Below are positions 26,593 to 35,618 of a stretch of DNA of 64,000 nucleotides, one piece after another; the first letter of the stretch is position 1, and each line of letters begins with the position of its first letter. The notes under the pieces were generated by a model. That model did not search any database. It saw nothing but the letters and a program-made list of their open reading frames with translations, and was not told the origin of the DNA. Where the stretch lies: NCBI RefSeq assembly GCF_947500705.1, contig NZ_CANMSY010000001.1, positions 620,001-684,000 of the forward strand. Direction: 5' to 3'. This stretch comes from an uncultured Brachybacterium sp. (lineage in GTDB: Bacteria > Actinomycetota > Actinomycetes > Actinomycetales > Dermabacteraceae). The translations under genes and the position numbers were made by a program.

Positions 26593-28167
26593 ATGGCCAC
26601 TCTCAGCTCCGCCGCACCTGCCCCTGCATCGGTCCCCGCGTCTGCCCCTGCGGACCTCACCGCTGACCTCACCGCTGACCTCACCGCTGATCTGACCGCT
26701 GACGTCGTCGTGGTCGGCGGCGGGCCCGTCGGCGAGAACGTCGCCCAGTACGCGATCGAGGGCACCGACCTGACCGCGATCATCGTCGAGGGCGAGCTGC
26801 TGGGCGGCGAGTGCTCCTATTACGCCTGCATGCCCTCGAAGGCGCTGCTGCGACCGCTCGCCGTCGCGGGCGCCGCGGCGCACCTGCCGGGGATCGGCAC
26901 CCCGGCGGTCGACCGCGAGGAGCTGCTCGCTCGACGCGACACCTGGGTCTCGCACTACGACGATTCCGGGCAGGTGGAGTGGGCCGAGGGGGCGGGGCTG
27001 CAGGTGGTGCGCGGGCACGGCCGGATCGTCGGCGAGCGCGAGGTGCTGGTCGAGGCGGGCGGGACCGGCGGCAGCACCCGGCTCCGTGCCCGCCGCGCGG
27101 TGGTGCTCGCGACCGGTTCCCAGGCGGTCATCCCCGCCCCGCTGCGGGAACTGCTGCCGTGGACCTCGCGCGATGCGACCGGGGTGCGCGAGGTGCCCGG
27201 CGAGCTGGTGATCGTCGGCGGCGGAGTGGTCGCGGTCGAGGCCGCGACCTGGATGGCGGCACTCGGCGCACAGATCACCCTGCTGGTGCGCGGCACCTCC
27301 CTGCTGCCGGGTTTCGAGCCCTTCGCCGGGAAGCACGTGCTGGATGCCCTGCGCGAAGTCGGGGTCACCGTCGAGCTCGGCACCTCCGTCCTCGGCGGCG
27401 AGCGCGACGGAGCGGCGGAGACCGGTCTCGGCCGGATCCACGGCGGGCGGGTCACGCTGCAGGTCGAGGACGCGCGCGGGCGCCGGGAGGTGGGCGCCGA
27501 CGAGGTGCTGGCCGCGACCGGTCGCCGGCCCCGGCTGAGCGATGTCGGCCTCGAGACGATCGGGCTCACCGCCGAGGACGTCACCGGCGCCGAGGCCCCC
27601 GTCTCCGATGATGCGACCGGGGCGCCGCTGCCCGAGTGGCTGCATGCGGTGGGCGATGCGAGCGGGGAGGCACCGCTGACGCACTGGGGCAAGTATCGGG
27701 CCCGCGTGATCGGGCAGGCGATCCGCGCCGGCGCCACCGGCGAGACGCTCGAGCCGGTGCCCGAGTCGGTGCCGGTGCCGCAGGTGGTGTTCACCGATCC
27801 GCAGGTCACCTCCGTCGGCCTCACCGAGGCGGCGGCCCGGGAGGCCGGGCACGACGTGGTCACCTCACAGGTCCCCTTCGGTGGGGCGGCCGGTTCCGCA
27901 CTGCTGCGCGATGACGTCACCGGCACCGCCCAGCTGGTCATCGACCGAGCCACGCGCACTCTGGTCGGCACGACGTTCGTCGGCCCCGACGCCTCCGAGC
28001 TGATCCATGCCGCGACCATCGCGATCGTCGGGCAGGTGCCGGTGCACGTCCTGCGCCATGCGGTGCCGAGCTACCCGGCCGCCTCCGAGCTGTGGCTGCG
28101 CCTGCTCGAGGAGCTGCCGCGGGAGCTGCGTCAGGGGCAGGGATCGGATCGGCTCGAGAAGCCCTGA
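26593..28167 (+). CDS. FAD-dependent pyridine nucleotide-disulfide oxidoreductase
   Basis: A 524-residue flavoprotein of the mercuric reductase/dihydrolipoamide dehydrogenase superfamily. FAD motif VVVVGGGPVGENVA is at about residue 36. The redox motif is the variant GGECSYYACMPSKALL, with Cys spaced CxxxxC as usual. The NAD(P) motif is VIVGGGVVAVEAA, and the dimer domain contains VFTDPQVTSVGLTEAAA. The usual HP active-site pair near the C-terminus is not obvious: the sequence there reads IHAATIAIVGQVPVHVLRHAVPSYP, whose histidine may serve. Residues about 21-36 are four ADLT repeats from a 12-bp tandem. The substrate is unknown; it is not ordinary lipoamide dehydrogenase. Confidence 0.88.
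   Translation: MATLSSAAPAPASVPASAPADLTADLTADLTADLTADVVVVGGGPVGENVAQYAIEGTDLTAIIVEGELLGGECSYYACMPSKALLRPLAVAGAAAHLPGIGTPAVDREELLARRDTWVSHYDDSGQVEWAEGAGLQVVRGHGRIVGEREVLVEAGGTGGSTRLRARRAVVLATGSQAVIPAPLRELLPWTSRDATGVREVPGELVIVGGGVVAVEAATWMAALGAQITLLVRGTSLLPGFEPFAGKHVLDALREVGVTVELGTSVLGGERDGAAETGLGRIHGGRVTLQVEDARGRREVGADEVLAATGRRPRLSDVGLETIGLTAEDVTGAEAPVSDDATGAPLPEWLHAVGDASGEAPLTHWGKYRARVIGQAIRAGATGETLEPVPESVPVPQVVFTDPQVTSVGLTEAAAREAGHDVVTSQVPFGGAAGSALLRDDVTGTAQLVIDRATRTLVGTTFVGPDASELIHAATIAIVGQVPVHVLRHAVPSYPAASELWLRLLEELPRELRQGQGSDRLEKP
26653..26700. repeat. 4 x 12-bp in-frame tandem repeat in the oxidoreductase gene
   Basis: Four units of GACCTCACCGCT (the last with two changes) encode (D-L-T-A)n just before the FAD-binding strand. 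Length changes would alter only the N-terminal tail. Confidence 0.85.
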
Positions 28168-28377
28168 CCTCGACCTGCTCTGGGCGGCGCAGTGAGGGCG
28201 GGTCACCTCTGCGGAGGAGCTGCTCGAGCGCAGCCTCACTCGCCTCTCGGCAGCATGAACTCGTGCTCCTCCCTTCGGAGGAGATGACAGATCGCACTGG
28301 TGCCGCGGCCGACGGATCGAGTGCAATGGAGGCGTGCCGCGGCTCCGCGGCCCGGTACCGCGCCACTGGGGAGGATC

Positions 28378-29073
28378 ATGTTCACGCGGCTGAAGCGTTC
28401 TCGACAGCTCCGACGGGCGAAGCCCGGTGACGGCAGCGCGTTGAAGGATCAGCGCTGGTGGCAGCTGTTGACGCGCACCCAGTTCTTCCTGGATCCGGCC
28501 GAGCTCGAGGGGCGCACCGCGCACTACGCGGTGGACGTCCGCTATCTCGCTGCCGAGCTCGAGGGCGGGAAGATCGCCGAGGGTGCCCGGCATGCACCGG
28601 TGGCGCTGTACCGCGACGGCCTGCAACAGCAGATCGCGAACCCGCCGGTGGCCTTCGCCGTGCCGGGCGGGGTGATCGAGGTGGCGACCAGCACCTACGG
28701 GCTGACCCGGATGCATCATGTGCTCGAAGGCAGCCGCGAGGGTCGCACGCTGCGTCCGCATCGGCGCTCGCTCGAGGGGTTGCGCGCCGGCTTCGGCCGA
28801 CGACACCCGGGGGCCAGCCGGGCCATCGGGCTGCTCGCGATCCTCCTCCTCCTGGTGGGCCTGGTCCTGATGGTGCCTCAGGCTGCGGAGCTGGTGACGA
28901 GCCTGGACGTGGTCGCCGAGCGGGTGGGCACCTTCACCTCCCCGATCCAGCTGCCGGCCTGGGCGAACACGTCACTGATCATCGCCGGCGCCCTGGCGGC
29001 GAGCGAGCGCGCGCTGACCCTGCGGAACCACTGGCTGATCGATGCCGACACCACCTGGACGGGCTTCGTCTGA
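28378..29073 (+). CDS. Membrane protein of unknown function
   Basis: A 231-residue protein. The cytosolic N-terminal 140 residues are basic and contain an ordered domain (QRWWQLLTRTQFFLDP, HYAVDVRYLA, PVALYRDGLQQQIANPP). Two C-terminal helices follow (AIGLLAILLLLVGLVLMVP and TSLIIAGALAASERALTL). I do not recognise the family. ATG 28378 has GGGGAGG just upstream. A CTCCTCC/GGAGGAG hairpin (28266-28283) lies in the 210-base gap before it and may end the previous transcript. Confidence 0.8.
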   Translation: MFTRLKRSRQLRRAKPGDGSALKDQRWWQLLTRTQFFLDPAELEGRTAHYAVDVRYLAAELEGGKIAEGARHAPVALYRDGLQQQIANPPVAFAVPGGVIEVATSTYGLTRMHHVLEGSREGRTLRPHRRSLEGLRAGFGRRHPGASRAIGLLAILLLLVGLVLMVPQAAELVTSLDVVAERVGTFTSPIQLPAWANTSLIIAGALAASERALTLRNHWLIDADTTWTGFV

Positions 29074-29146
29074 GCCCGCGGTGCGGTTCCTCGCCGACCA
29101 GCCCTCGACACGGGAAAACAGCTCGCCACGCTCACACGCCTCGCCG

Positions 29147-29159
29147 TACTGTCGGCGCC
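29147..29159 (+). promoter_or_regulatory. -10 element of leaderless methyltransferase gene
   Basis: TACTGT (29147-29152) ends 7 bases before ATG 29160; TCGCCA at 29123-29128 could be the -35 (18-base spacer). Confidence 0.45.
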
Positions 29160-29918
29160 ATGCCTCAGCTGCCCTCCGCGCTCGACCAGCCCGCCGGACC
29201 CGATGCGATCTACGCGGATCCGCGCCTGGCCGCCTGCTACGACACCCTCGACGGGGAGCGCGACGATCTCGATCACTACTGCGCGATCCTCTCCGAGCTC
29301 GGCGCGCACTCGGTGATCGATGTGGGCTGCGGGACCGGCGCGCTCGCGGTGCGCCTGGCGGCCGACGGGATCGCGGTGACCGGCGTGGACCCCGCTCTCG
29401 CCTCCCTCGATGTGGCCCGCGGGAAGCCTGACGCCGAGCAGGTGTGCTGGATCCACGGCACCGCGGCGGAGCTCCCGGCCCTCGAGGCCGACGCCGCCGT
29501 GATGACCGGCAACGTCGCCCAGGTGTTCGTCACCGACGAGGCGTGGGCGGCGACGCTGCGCGACATCCGATCGGCGCTGCGCGATGGCGGGTCGCTCGTG
29601 TTCGAGTCCCGCCGGCCCGAGCGGCGGGCCTGGGAGGAGTGGCAGCGGGACACCGCGGAATCGCTCCACGAGGTGCCCGGGCTGGGCATGGTCCGCTCCC
29701 GCCCCACTCGCTTCGAGGTCGCACTGCCCCTGGTCACCTTCGCCGATGAGTTCACCTTCGAGGACGGCTCCACGATCACCTCGACCTCGACGTTGCGCTG
29801 GCGCAGCGAGGCGGAGCTTCGCTCCACGCTCGACGCCGCCGGCTTCGCGGTCGAGGAGGTCCGTGACGCCCCGGACCGGCCCGGGCGGGAGTTCGTGGTG
29901 ATCGCCCGGGCCGTCTGA
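29160..29918 (+). CDS. Class I SAM-dependent methyltransferase
   Basis: A 252-residue enzyme. Residues 1-40 contain YADPRLAACYDTLDGERDD, followed by motif I SVIDVGCGTGALAVRLA, the ribose-binding acidic residue in VTGVDPA, and GTAAELPALEADAAVMTGN. The C-terminal beta region carries LVTFADEFTFEDGSTITS, common in small-molecule methyltransferases of this type (methyltransferase domain 25). The substrate is unknown. ATG 29160 lacks a ribosome site but fits a leaderless start. It converges with the AHSA1 gene, whose stop is 17 bases away. Confidence 0.9.
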   Translation: MPQLPSALDQPAGPDAIYADPRLAACYDTLDGERDDLDHYCAILSELGAHSVIDVGCGTGALAVRLAADGIAVTGVDPALASLDVARGKPDAEQVCWIHGTAAELPALEADAAVMTGNVAQVFVTDEAWAATLRDIRSALRDGGSLVFESRRPERRAWEEWQRDTAESLHEVPGLGMVRSRPTRFEVALPLVTFADEFTFEDGSTITSTSTLRWRSEAELRSTLDAAGFAVEEVRDAPDRPGREFVVIARAV

Positions 29919-29935
29919 CCGGCCGCCCGGCGCGC

Positions 29936-30616
29936 TCAGCCCTCCTGGCCGGCGCCGTCCTGGCCGGTGCCGGTGTAGAAGCCGTAAGTGGCGTCGGCGC
30001 GCTGCTGGGCGACGGCCGCATCCTCGCCGGAGGCGGTGTGCGCCACGGCCCAGCCGTCGGCGGCGCCGCGATAGAAGGAGCGGCCCTCGTCGGTGAAGGC
30101 CCAGGCCTCCGCCTCGCCCGGGGCGAGCGATCCCTCGGTGGCGCCGAGGTGCAGGCCCAGGCCCAGCAGTCCGCCGTCCCAGCCCACGCCCGTGGCGCCG
30201 GGGCCGAAGGTCTCCCACATCTCTGCGGGGATGTCAGCGGTGAGCGAGGTGTGCTCGAGCTCGAAGCGGGTGGCGTTCTCGCCCTCGGCGGCCAGGCGGA
30301 TGGTCAGCCAGGACACGCCGCCCATCATCTCCCAGGTCACGGAGTACTCCGCCGTGCCGTCGGCGGGCGGCTCGCAGGCGAGGATCTCGCCGCCGGCATT
30401 GCCCTCGAACTGGTAGCGGCCGCCGAGCTGCAGGTCACCGCTGATCGGCAGGAACCAGCGCTGGATGCGTTCGGCAGTGGTGACCGCGTCCCACACGTCG
30501 GCGAGCGCGGCGGGATAGGTCTGCTCGAGGGACTGGACGTGGGCGGGGGCGCCGTCGCGCTCCTCCTCGCGGTAGGAGCGGGTGACGGACTGCAGCTGGG
30601 TGGGAACGTCGACCAT
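29936..30616 (-). CDS. SRPBCC/AHSA1 domain protein
   Basis: A 226-residue protein of the activator-of-Hsp90 ATPase-like START superfamily. The family opening LEQTYPAALADVWDAVTTAERIQRWFLPISGDL (first third) is followed by GGRYQFEGNAGGEIL and LEHTSL; the domain binds hydrophobic ligands. The last 60 residues (AWAFTDEGRSFYRGAADGWA) are an extra segment common in actinobacterial members that sit beside ArsR regulators. GGAG precedes ATG 30616, one base after the ArsR stop, so the two form one operon. The ligand and role are unknown; stress or toxin sensing is often proposed for such pairs. Confidence 0.9.
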   Translation of the reverse strand: MVDVPTQLQSVTRSYREEERDGAPAHVQSLEQTYPAALADVWDAVTTAERIQRWFLPISGDLQLGGRYQFEGNAGGEILACEPPADGTAEYSVTWEMMGGVSWLTIRLAAEGENATRFELEHTSLTADIPAEMWETFGPGATGVGWDGGLLGLGLHLGATEGSLAPGEAEAWAFTDEGRSFYRGAADGWAVAHTASGEDAAVAQQRADATYGFYTGTGQDGAGQEG

Positions 30617-30617
30617 G

Positions 30618-31127
30618 TCAGGTCTCCTTCAGGGTGGGTGCTGCGGCGGACCGGGTGCCCGGCGCGGAGAGGGTGGGGGTGGCGAGGGGTGCCGTCGGGT
30701 CCGCGGATGCGGCCGACGGGACGGTGCTCACGGCGTGCGGCGGGGCCGAGACGGCGACGTCGGCGCGGAGCCGGCGCTGCCGCTTCCCCCGGGCGAGCTC
30801 GGTGCCGAGCGCGTCGAGCTTCGGCAGCCAGAACCGTTCGAAGGGGCTGAGCCAATCCTTCGCCTCGCGCGGACCGCGGGCGTCGACCGCATACAGCCGC
30901 CGTCGCCCCTCGGCCCGGACTGTGGCGAAGCCGTGCTCGCGCAGAACGCGCAGGTGCTGCGAGACGGCCGGCTGGCTGATCCCGAACTCCTGCTGGACGA
31001 CCTCGCCGATCTCCCCCGCGCTGAGCTCGGGGGTGCCGGGCACGGGCGCGTCCTGCTCCCCGCTGTCGGCGAGGAGCTCGAGGATCCGCCGCCGCACGGG
31101 GTCGCCGAGGACATCGAGCGCGTGCAT
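30618..31127 (-). CDS. ArsR-family winged-helix transcriptional regulator
   Basis: A 169-residue regulator. The winged helix spans about residues 1-95, with recognition helix ISQPAVSQHLRVLREHG and wing FATVRAEGRRRLYAVD. No ArsR metal-binding cysteines (ELCVC) are present, so it is probably not a metal sensor. A Pro/Ala/Ser-rich tail of about 45 residues is unusual. ATG 31127 follows a -35/-10 pair with no leader, and an 18-bp inverted repeat covers the -35, pointing to autoregulation. It is the first gene of the operon with the AHSA1 protein. Confidence 0.92.
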   Translation of the reverse strand: MHALDVLGDPVRRRILELLADSGEQDAPVPGTPELSAGEIGEVVQQEFGISQPAVSQHLRVLREHGFATVRAEGRRRLYAVDARGPREAKDWLSPFERFWLPKLDALGTELARGKRQRRLRADVAVSAPPHAVSTVPSAASADPTAPLATPTLSAPGTRSAAAPTLKET

Positions 31128-31162
31128 GACCCGATGCTCCCCGCTCCGGTCGCATAAGTCAA
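31128..31162 (-). promoter_or_regulatory. Leaderless promoter of the ArsR-AHSA1 operon
   Basis: TTGACT (31162-31157) and GAGCAT (31139-31134) on the minus strand are 17 bases apart. The -10 ends 6 bases before ATG 31127. Confidence 0.6.
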
Positions 31163-31170
31163 GCCTTATG
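31153..31170. promoter_or_regulatory. ArsR-type operator (inverted repeat)
   Basis: CATAAG-N6-CTTATG is a perfect 6-base inverted repeat overlapping the -35 hexamer and the stop codon of the upstream transporter gene. AT-rich arms with this spacing are typical for ArsR dimers. Confidence 0.6.
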
Positions 31171-32626
31171 GGTGCCGGAGGGCCAGCACGATCGCCCGGT
31201 AGGTGACGCCGAGGAGCACCAGGGCCACCCCGGCCACGACGGTGCTGCCGGGCAGCGCCGCCACCAGCAGCACACAGCCGATCAGGCCCAGCACCTGCAG
31301 CGCCTTGGGGAACAGCCGCCACTGGTCTCCCTGCGTGAGCGCGGCGAGGTTCGCGACCGCGTAGTACAGCAGCACGCCGAAGGAGGAGGCGGCGATCGCC
31401 ACCAGCACGTTCGATGCCAGCAGCACCAGGAGCACGATCGCGATCCCGGCGACCGCCTCGGCGCGCTGCGGCACCGCGTAGCGGTTGCTGGACTTGGCGA
31501 GCGGGCGAGGCAGGTCCCCGCCGCGGGCCATCGCGAGCATGGTGCGGGAGACGCCCGCGACCAGGGCGAGCAGGGCGCCCGACGCCGCGGCGACCGCGCC
31601 GACGGTGATGACCACACCCCACCCCTCACCGGCGCCCACGGACTGCAGGGCGGTGAGGAAGGGCGCAGGTCCCCAGCCCTGGTTCCCGGGCGCGGGGCCG
31701 ACGAGGACCAGCACGACCGACAGTGCGAGGTACAGCACGGCCACCACGCCGAGGGCGACCAGGATCGCGCGGGGGATGGTGCGACGGGGGGCGATGACCT
31801 CCTCGCCGAGGGTGGCGACCCGGGCGTAGCCCGCGAAGGCGAAGAACATCAGCGCCGCCGCCTGGATCACGGCGAGCACGATCCCGGCCGCTCCCCCGGT
31901 CCCGGCGCCGAGCACCGCCGCCAGTCCGCCGTCCCACAGCCCGGCGCGGGCACCGGCGAGTGGACCCGGCACGGCCCAGAGCCCTGCACCGCTGTCCGCC
32001 GTGGCGCCCGAGGCCTCTGCGGCGCCACCGGCCGAGGCGCCCGACAGGCCGAACAGCAGCCGCCCACCAGTCAGCACCAGGGCGGCGAGCGCGACCGTGA
32101 CCAGCACCCTGGCCAGCGCTGCGGTGCGGGTGATGCCCACCAGGTTCACACCGGTCAGCGCCACCACCACGAGCGCCGCGACGATTCGCTGAAGCGGTTC
32201 GGGCACCAGGTAGGCGGAGATCACCAGGGCCATCGCCGCGCAGGAGGCGATCTTCCCGATCACGAAGCACCAGCCGGCGAGGAATCCCCACCAGTGGCCG
32301 AGCTGCTCGCGCCCGTAGTGATAGGTCCCGCCGGAGCTGGGGTGCTGGGCGGCCAGCTGCGCGGTCGAGGTGGCATTGCACAGGGCGACGGCCGCGGCGA
32401 TCAGCACTGCCAGCGGGGCGAGGGAGCCGGCGAGGTCCTGGGCGGCGCCGAGGGAGACGAAGGCTCCCGCGCCGATCATCGAGGCGAGGCCGATCACCAC
32501 GGCATCGCGCAGGCCCAGCCGACGGGCGAGCGCCCCGGGGGTGGGCCCCTGGGAGGTGAGGCGGCCGACGGCGGGGTTGGTGGGGACGGGGCCGTCCAGC
32601 CCAGGAGTGCCAGGAGAGGTGGTCAT
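31166..32626 (-). CDS. APC-family amino-acid permease
   Basis: A 486-residue transporter with about 12 helices. The first helix carries the unwound-helix motif IGLASMIGAGAFVSLGAA of the amino acid-polyamine-organocation family, and AQHPSSGGTYHYGREQLG and FFAFAGYARVATLGEE follow as the other conserved parts. The substrate is probably an amino acid. ATG 32626 is preferred, but a GTG at 32650 is in frame; neither has a strong ribosome site. The Gly/Ala-rich loop near residue 210-245 (SGASAGGAAEASGATADSG) is low complexity. Its stop lies inside the operator of the ArsR gene, so read-through into arsR is possible. Confidence 0.9.
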   Translation of the reverse strand: MTTSPGTPGLDGPVPTNPAVGRLTSQGPTPGALARRLGLRDAVVIGLASMIGAGAFVSLGAAQDLAGSLAPLAVLIAAAVALCNATSTAQLAAQHPSSGGTYHYGREQLGHWWGFLAGWCFVIGKIASCAAMALVISAYLVPEPLQRIVAALVVVALTGVNLVGITRTAALARVLVTVALAALVLTGGRLLFGLSGASAGGAAEASGATADSGAGLWAVPGPLAGARAGLWDGGLAAVLGAGTGGAAGIVLAVIQAAALMFFAFAGYARVATLGEEVIAPRRTIPRAILVALGVVAVLYLALSVVLVLVGPAPGNQGWGPAPFLTALQSVGAGEGWGVVITVGAVAAASGALLALVAGVSRTMLAMARGGDLPRPLAKSSNRYAVPQRAEAVAGIAIVLLVLLASNVLVAIAASSFGVLLYYAVANLAALTQGDQWRLFPKALQVLGLIGCVLLVAALPGSTVVAGVALVLLGVTYRAIVLALRHP

Positions 32627-32731
32627 GGGTTCCGTTCGTTCAGTGCGCACAGGGGCGGGACGCCAGCGGTGAGCACTGCCGACAGTAGTCGGAAGGCACC
32701 GCTGACGTCCCGGGGAGGCGAGCTCGGTGGA

Positions 32732-35500
32732 TCAGCCGTTGCGGCCGTTCCCGTTCCCGTTGTTCCCGCTCCCGTTGTTCCCGTGGCCGGGGTGCTCAGG
32801 GTCGCAGTGGGGATGTCCCTTGCCATTCCCCTTGCCCCTGCCCTGGCCGTTCCCGCCGTTCCCGTTGCCCTTGCCCGGGTGCTCGCACTCGGCCGGGCCC
32901 TCTTCGCCGTCATCGTCGCCGTCATCTCCGCCGCCGTTGTCGGCGAAGCCGCCGTCCAGGCCCACGATGATCGGGTCATGGTCGGAGGAGCCGAAGGGCC
33001 CGGCCTCGTAGAGGTCGGTGATGTTGTTCTGGTAGCGGGCGTACTGCGCCATCGCGGACTCGGGGCCGTTGATCTGCCAGTCATCCGCGCCGGTGACGCG
33101 CTCGGCGGCGGAGGCGTTGGCGATGACGTGGTCCAGGGAGCCGACCATCCCGCCGTAGCTGTAGGACCAGCCCTCGGGGTCATGGGTCTCGCCGAGGTTC
33201 ACGAAGCCGTCCGTGTAGAACAGCTGCAGCGGCTCCTCCTGGGTGTAGGCGTTGAAGTCGCCGCCGTGGAAGACGTCCTCGACACCGAGCTCAGCGGCCG
33301 TCACCTCACCCCAGGTCAGCAGCGCCTCGGCCTGCTGCATGCGGGAGGTGCGGGCGTTGCCCTGGACCGGATCCTCGGGCAGGCCCGAGTCCTCGGCGTC
33401 GCTCGAGCCCTTGGACTTGAAGTGGTTGATGGTGAAGAAGAACGGCTCACCCTCGACCTGCTCGCCCTCGACCTGCTCCTCGCCGCTGCCCTGGACCGGG
33501 ACGAAGACCTGCCCGATCGGCTCGCGGGCGTTGTTGAACGCCTCGTCTCCGGCGAGGATCTGCGCGCCGCCCTGCGGTGCGACCTCAGCGGGCTTGAAGA
33601 TGATCGCGTTGGTGATGGCGTCCTGGCCGCCCTCGAGGCCGAGTGCCGCGTAGGCGTCACCGGTGGAGATGTAGTCCCAGGTGCCCTCGCCGTCCTTCTC
33701 GTTCAGTGCGGCGATCAGGGTGGCGGTGGCCTCGTCGGCCTCCTCGCCCAGGCGGGCGGAGTTCTCGATCTCGGTCAGACCCACCACGTCGGCGTCGGTG
33801 CCGGAGATCGCGTTGACGATCTTGGACTGCTGACGCTCGAGGTCGTCGGCTCCCCAGGCGCCGCGCAGGTCGCAGCCGCCGCGCACCGTGGTGCCCTCAC
33901 CGTTCATGTCGGTGTACGGCTCGCAGCCGGGGGTGTCCTCGCCGAGGGTGGTGAAGTAGTTCAGCACGTTGAAGGTGGCCAGCTGCAGGTCTCCGCCCAC
34001 CTCGTCGGGAGCATCCTCCCGGGTGTTCTCGAAGTCGACCCCGTCGGAGTCCGCGGAGGTCCAGGGGGTGGTGACGTTCAGACGCCACTGGTCGAAGGTA
34101 TAGGCGACCACGACGGGCTGGGTGAAGGTGGGGGCGGCGCCCACCCGCACCGGCTCCTCGGTGGTCAGCCAGCTCATCGGCTCACCGGCGTTGTTCTGGA
34201 AATTCGTGGTGCGGCCGTCATCCAGCAGGACCATCTGCTCGGCGCGGCTGTCGAAGTAGGCGGCGGCCTCCTCGCCGGGACGCATGATGTCCCCGGCCTG
34301 CAGCAGCGGCTGATCGCCGATCGCGAGAGTGACCTCGCCGAAGCGGTTCGTGTTGTACACGTCGGTGACGGTGAAGTCGCCCTCGCCCGGCAGTTAGAGC
34401 ATGTGCTCAAGGCTCTCGCGCTGCGCCTCCTCGGTGGGGAAGCCGCCCTCGAGGGTGACGGGCTCGACCGGGGCGAGCGACTCGGGCAGGATCTCGAGGC
34501 CGTTCGCGCCGACGCTGACCTGCGTGGAGTCGAAGTACTCGGAGACCTCACCGGTCACGCGCACGGAGTCGCCGATCGCGACCTGGCCGGCCGTGGCGGA
34601 GGAATAGACGAACACGGCGGTGGAGCCCGTGTGGGCGGCGAGGTCCAGCGCCCCGCCGGTGCCGGCGGTCTGGATGATGTAGCCGTTCAGGCCTCCGGTG
34701 GCGTACACCGCGGTGACCACGCCTTCGGTGATCACGGCCTGACCCGCCAGCGGGCTGGCCGCGCCCGTGCCCTGGATCTCGCGGATCGTCGCGGCGATGG
34801 CGTCGGCCGGCGGCTCGCCGTCGTCCCCGCCACCGTCATCCCCACCATCGCCTGCGAGCTGCCCCGGGGTGGGGGCGCCCGCCGCGAAGTCGGTGGAGTT
34901 CTCGCCGGTGGACGCCACCCGGGCGACCGAGGTGGAGTTGGAGGTGCCGGGCGCGGAGGCCTCCCCTGAGAAGGTGGTGGCGCCGCCCCAGCCCACGAGA
35001 TCCACGACGGCCGGGTCCTCGGCACAGGTGGTGCCGCTGCACTGCAGGGTGCCCTCGGCGTCGGAGAGGGCGAACACGCCCCCGGTGCCGGAGGCGTTGA
35101 TGCCGCCGGTCAGATCCGCCGCGGGCAGAGGATCGCCATTGCCGTTGCCGGCGGCCAGCTGGACCAGGAAGGTGCCGCCTGCAGGGACGCTTCCCTCGAG
35201 GGCGACGGTGTTGTTGAAAGAGCCGGACTTCGAGGCGTACTGCAGGCTCCAGCCGTCGATCGAGACGGCGGTGTCGGAGGTGTTGACGAGCTCGACGAAG
35301 TCGTTCTGGAAGGCGGCGCCGGAGTTACCGCCGCCTCCGTAGATCTCATTGATCTGGATCTCGCCCGGCGCGACGACTGCAGCCTGGGCCGACAGAGTAA
35401 GGCTGGGGGCGAGGCCGAGTGCGAGGGCGAGGGCTGCGGCCGCTCCGCCGACGCGCGCGAGGCGCGAGCGGAGGCCGGAGCCGTGGGCGATGCTAATCAT
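32732..35500 (-). pseudogene. Extracellular nuclease (ExeM/NucH-like), interrupted by an in-frame stop
   Basis: One reading frame of about 922 codons is split by TAA at 34396-34394 into 34394-35500 (368 residues) and 32732-34393. The first part has a signal peptide and a lamin-tail domain (IQINEIYGGGGNSGAAF, FVELVNTS), then an OB-like region. The second part has the endonuclease/exonuclease/phosphatase domain: LATFNVLNYF, VGLTEIENS, FFFTINHFKSKG, FHGGDFNAYT, LDHVIAN and SDHDPIIVGL. It ends in a Gly/Asn/Lys/Asp-rich tail. The frame continues unchanged through the stop (EHML, stop, LPGEGDF). It is thus a point nonsense change or small in-frame deletion, an assembly error, or a read-through site. 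It normally degrades extracellular DNA. Confidence 0.8.
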
Positions 35501-35618
35501 GAAGAGCTCCAGGGGGTTCAGAGAGATGATGCCGCAGGCAACGGGGACGTGCGACCGACGAGCCAGAGCGGAGCGGCCGGCCCCGGGCGGACCCGGCCCC
35601 TCCGTCGTCAGGGCTGGG

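Noticed and set aside
28266-28283. CTCCTCC/GGAGGAG hairpin as a riboswitch or attenuator for the next gene
   Set aside because: The stem is only 7 bp and there is no conserved aptamer; it is at most a weak terminator.
31172-34969. A 1265-codon open frame on the plus strand across the transporter and nuclease genes
   Set aside because: It is antisense to two well-supported genes, is composed of His/Gly/Asp/Arg-rich text without motifs, and has no ribosome site: a shadow of GC-rich coding sequence.
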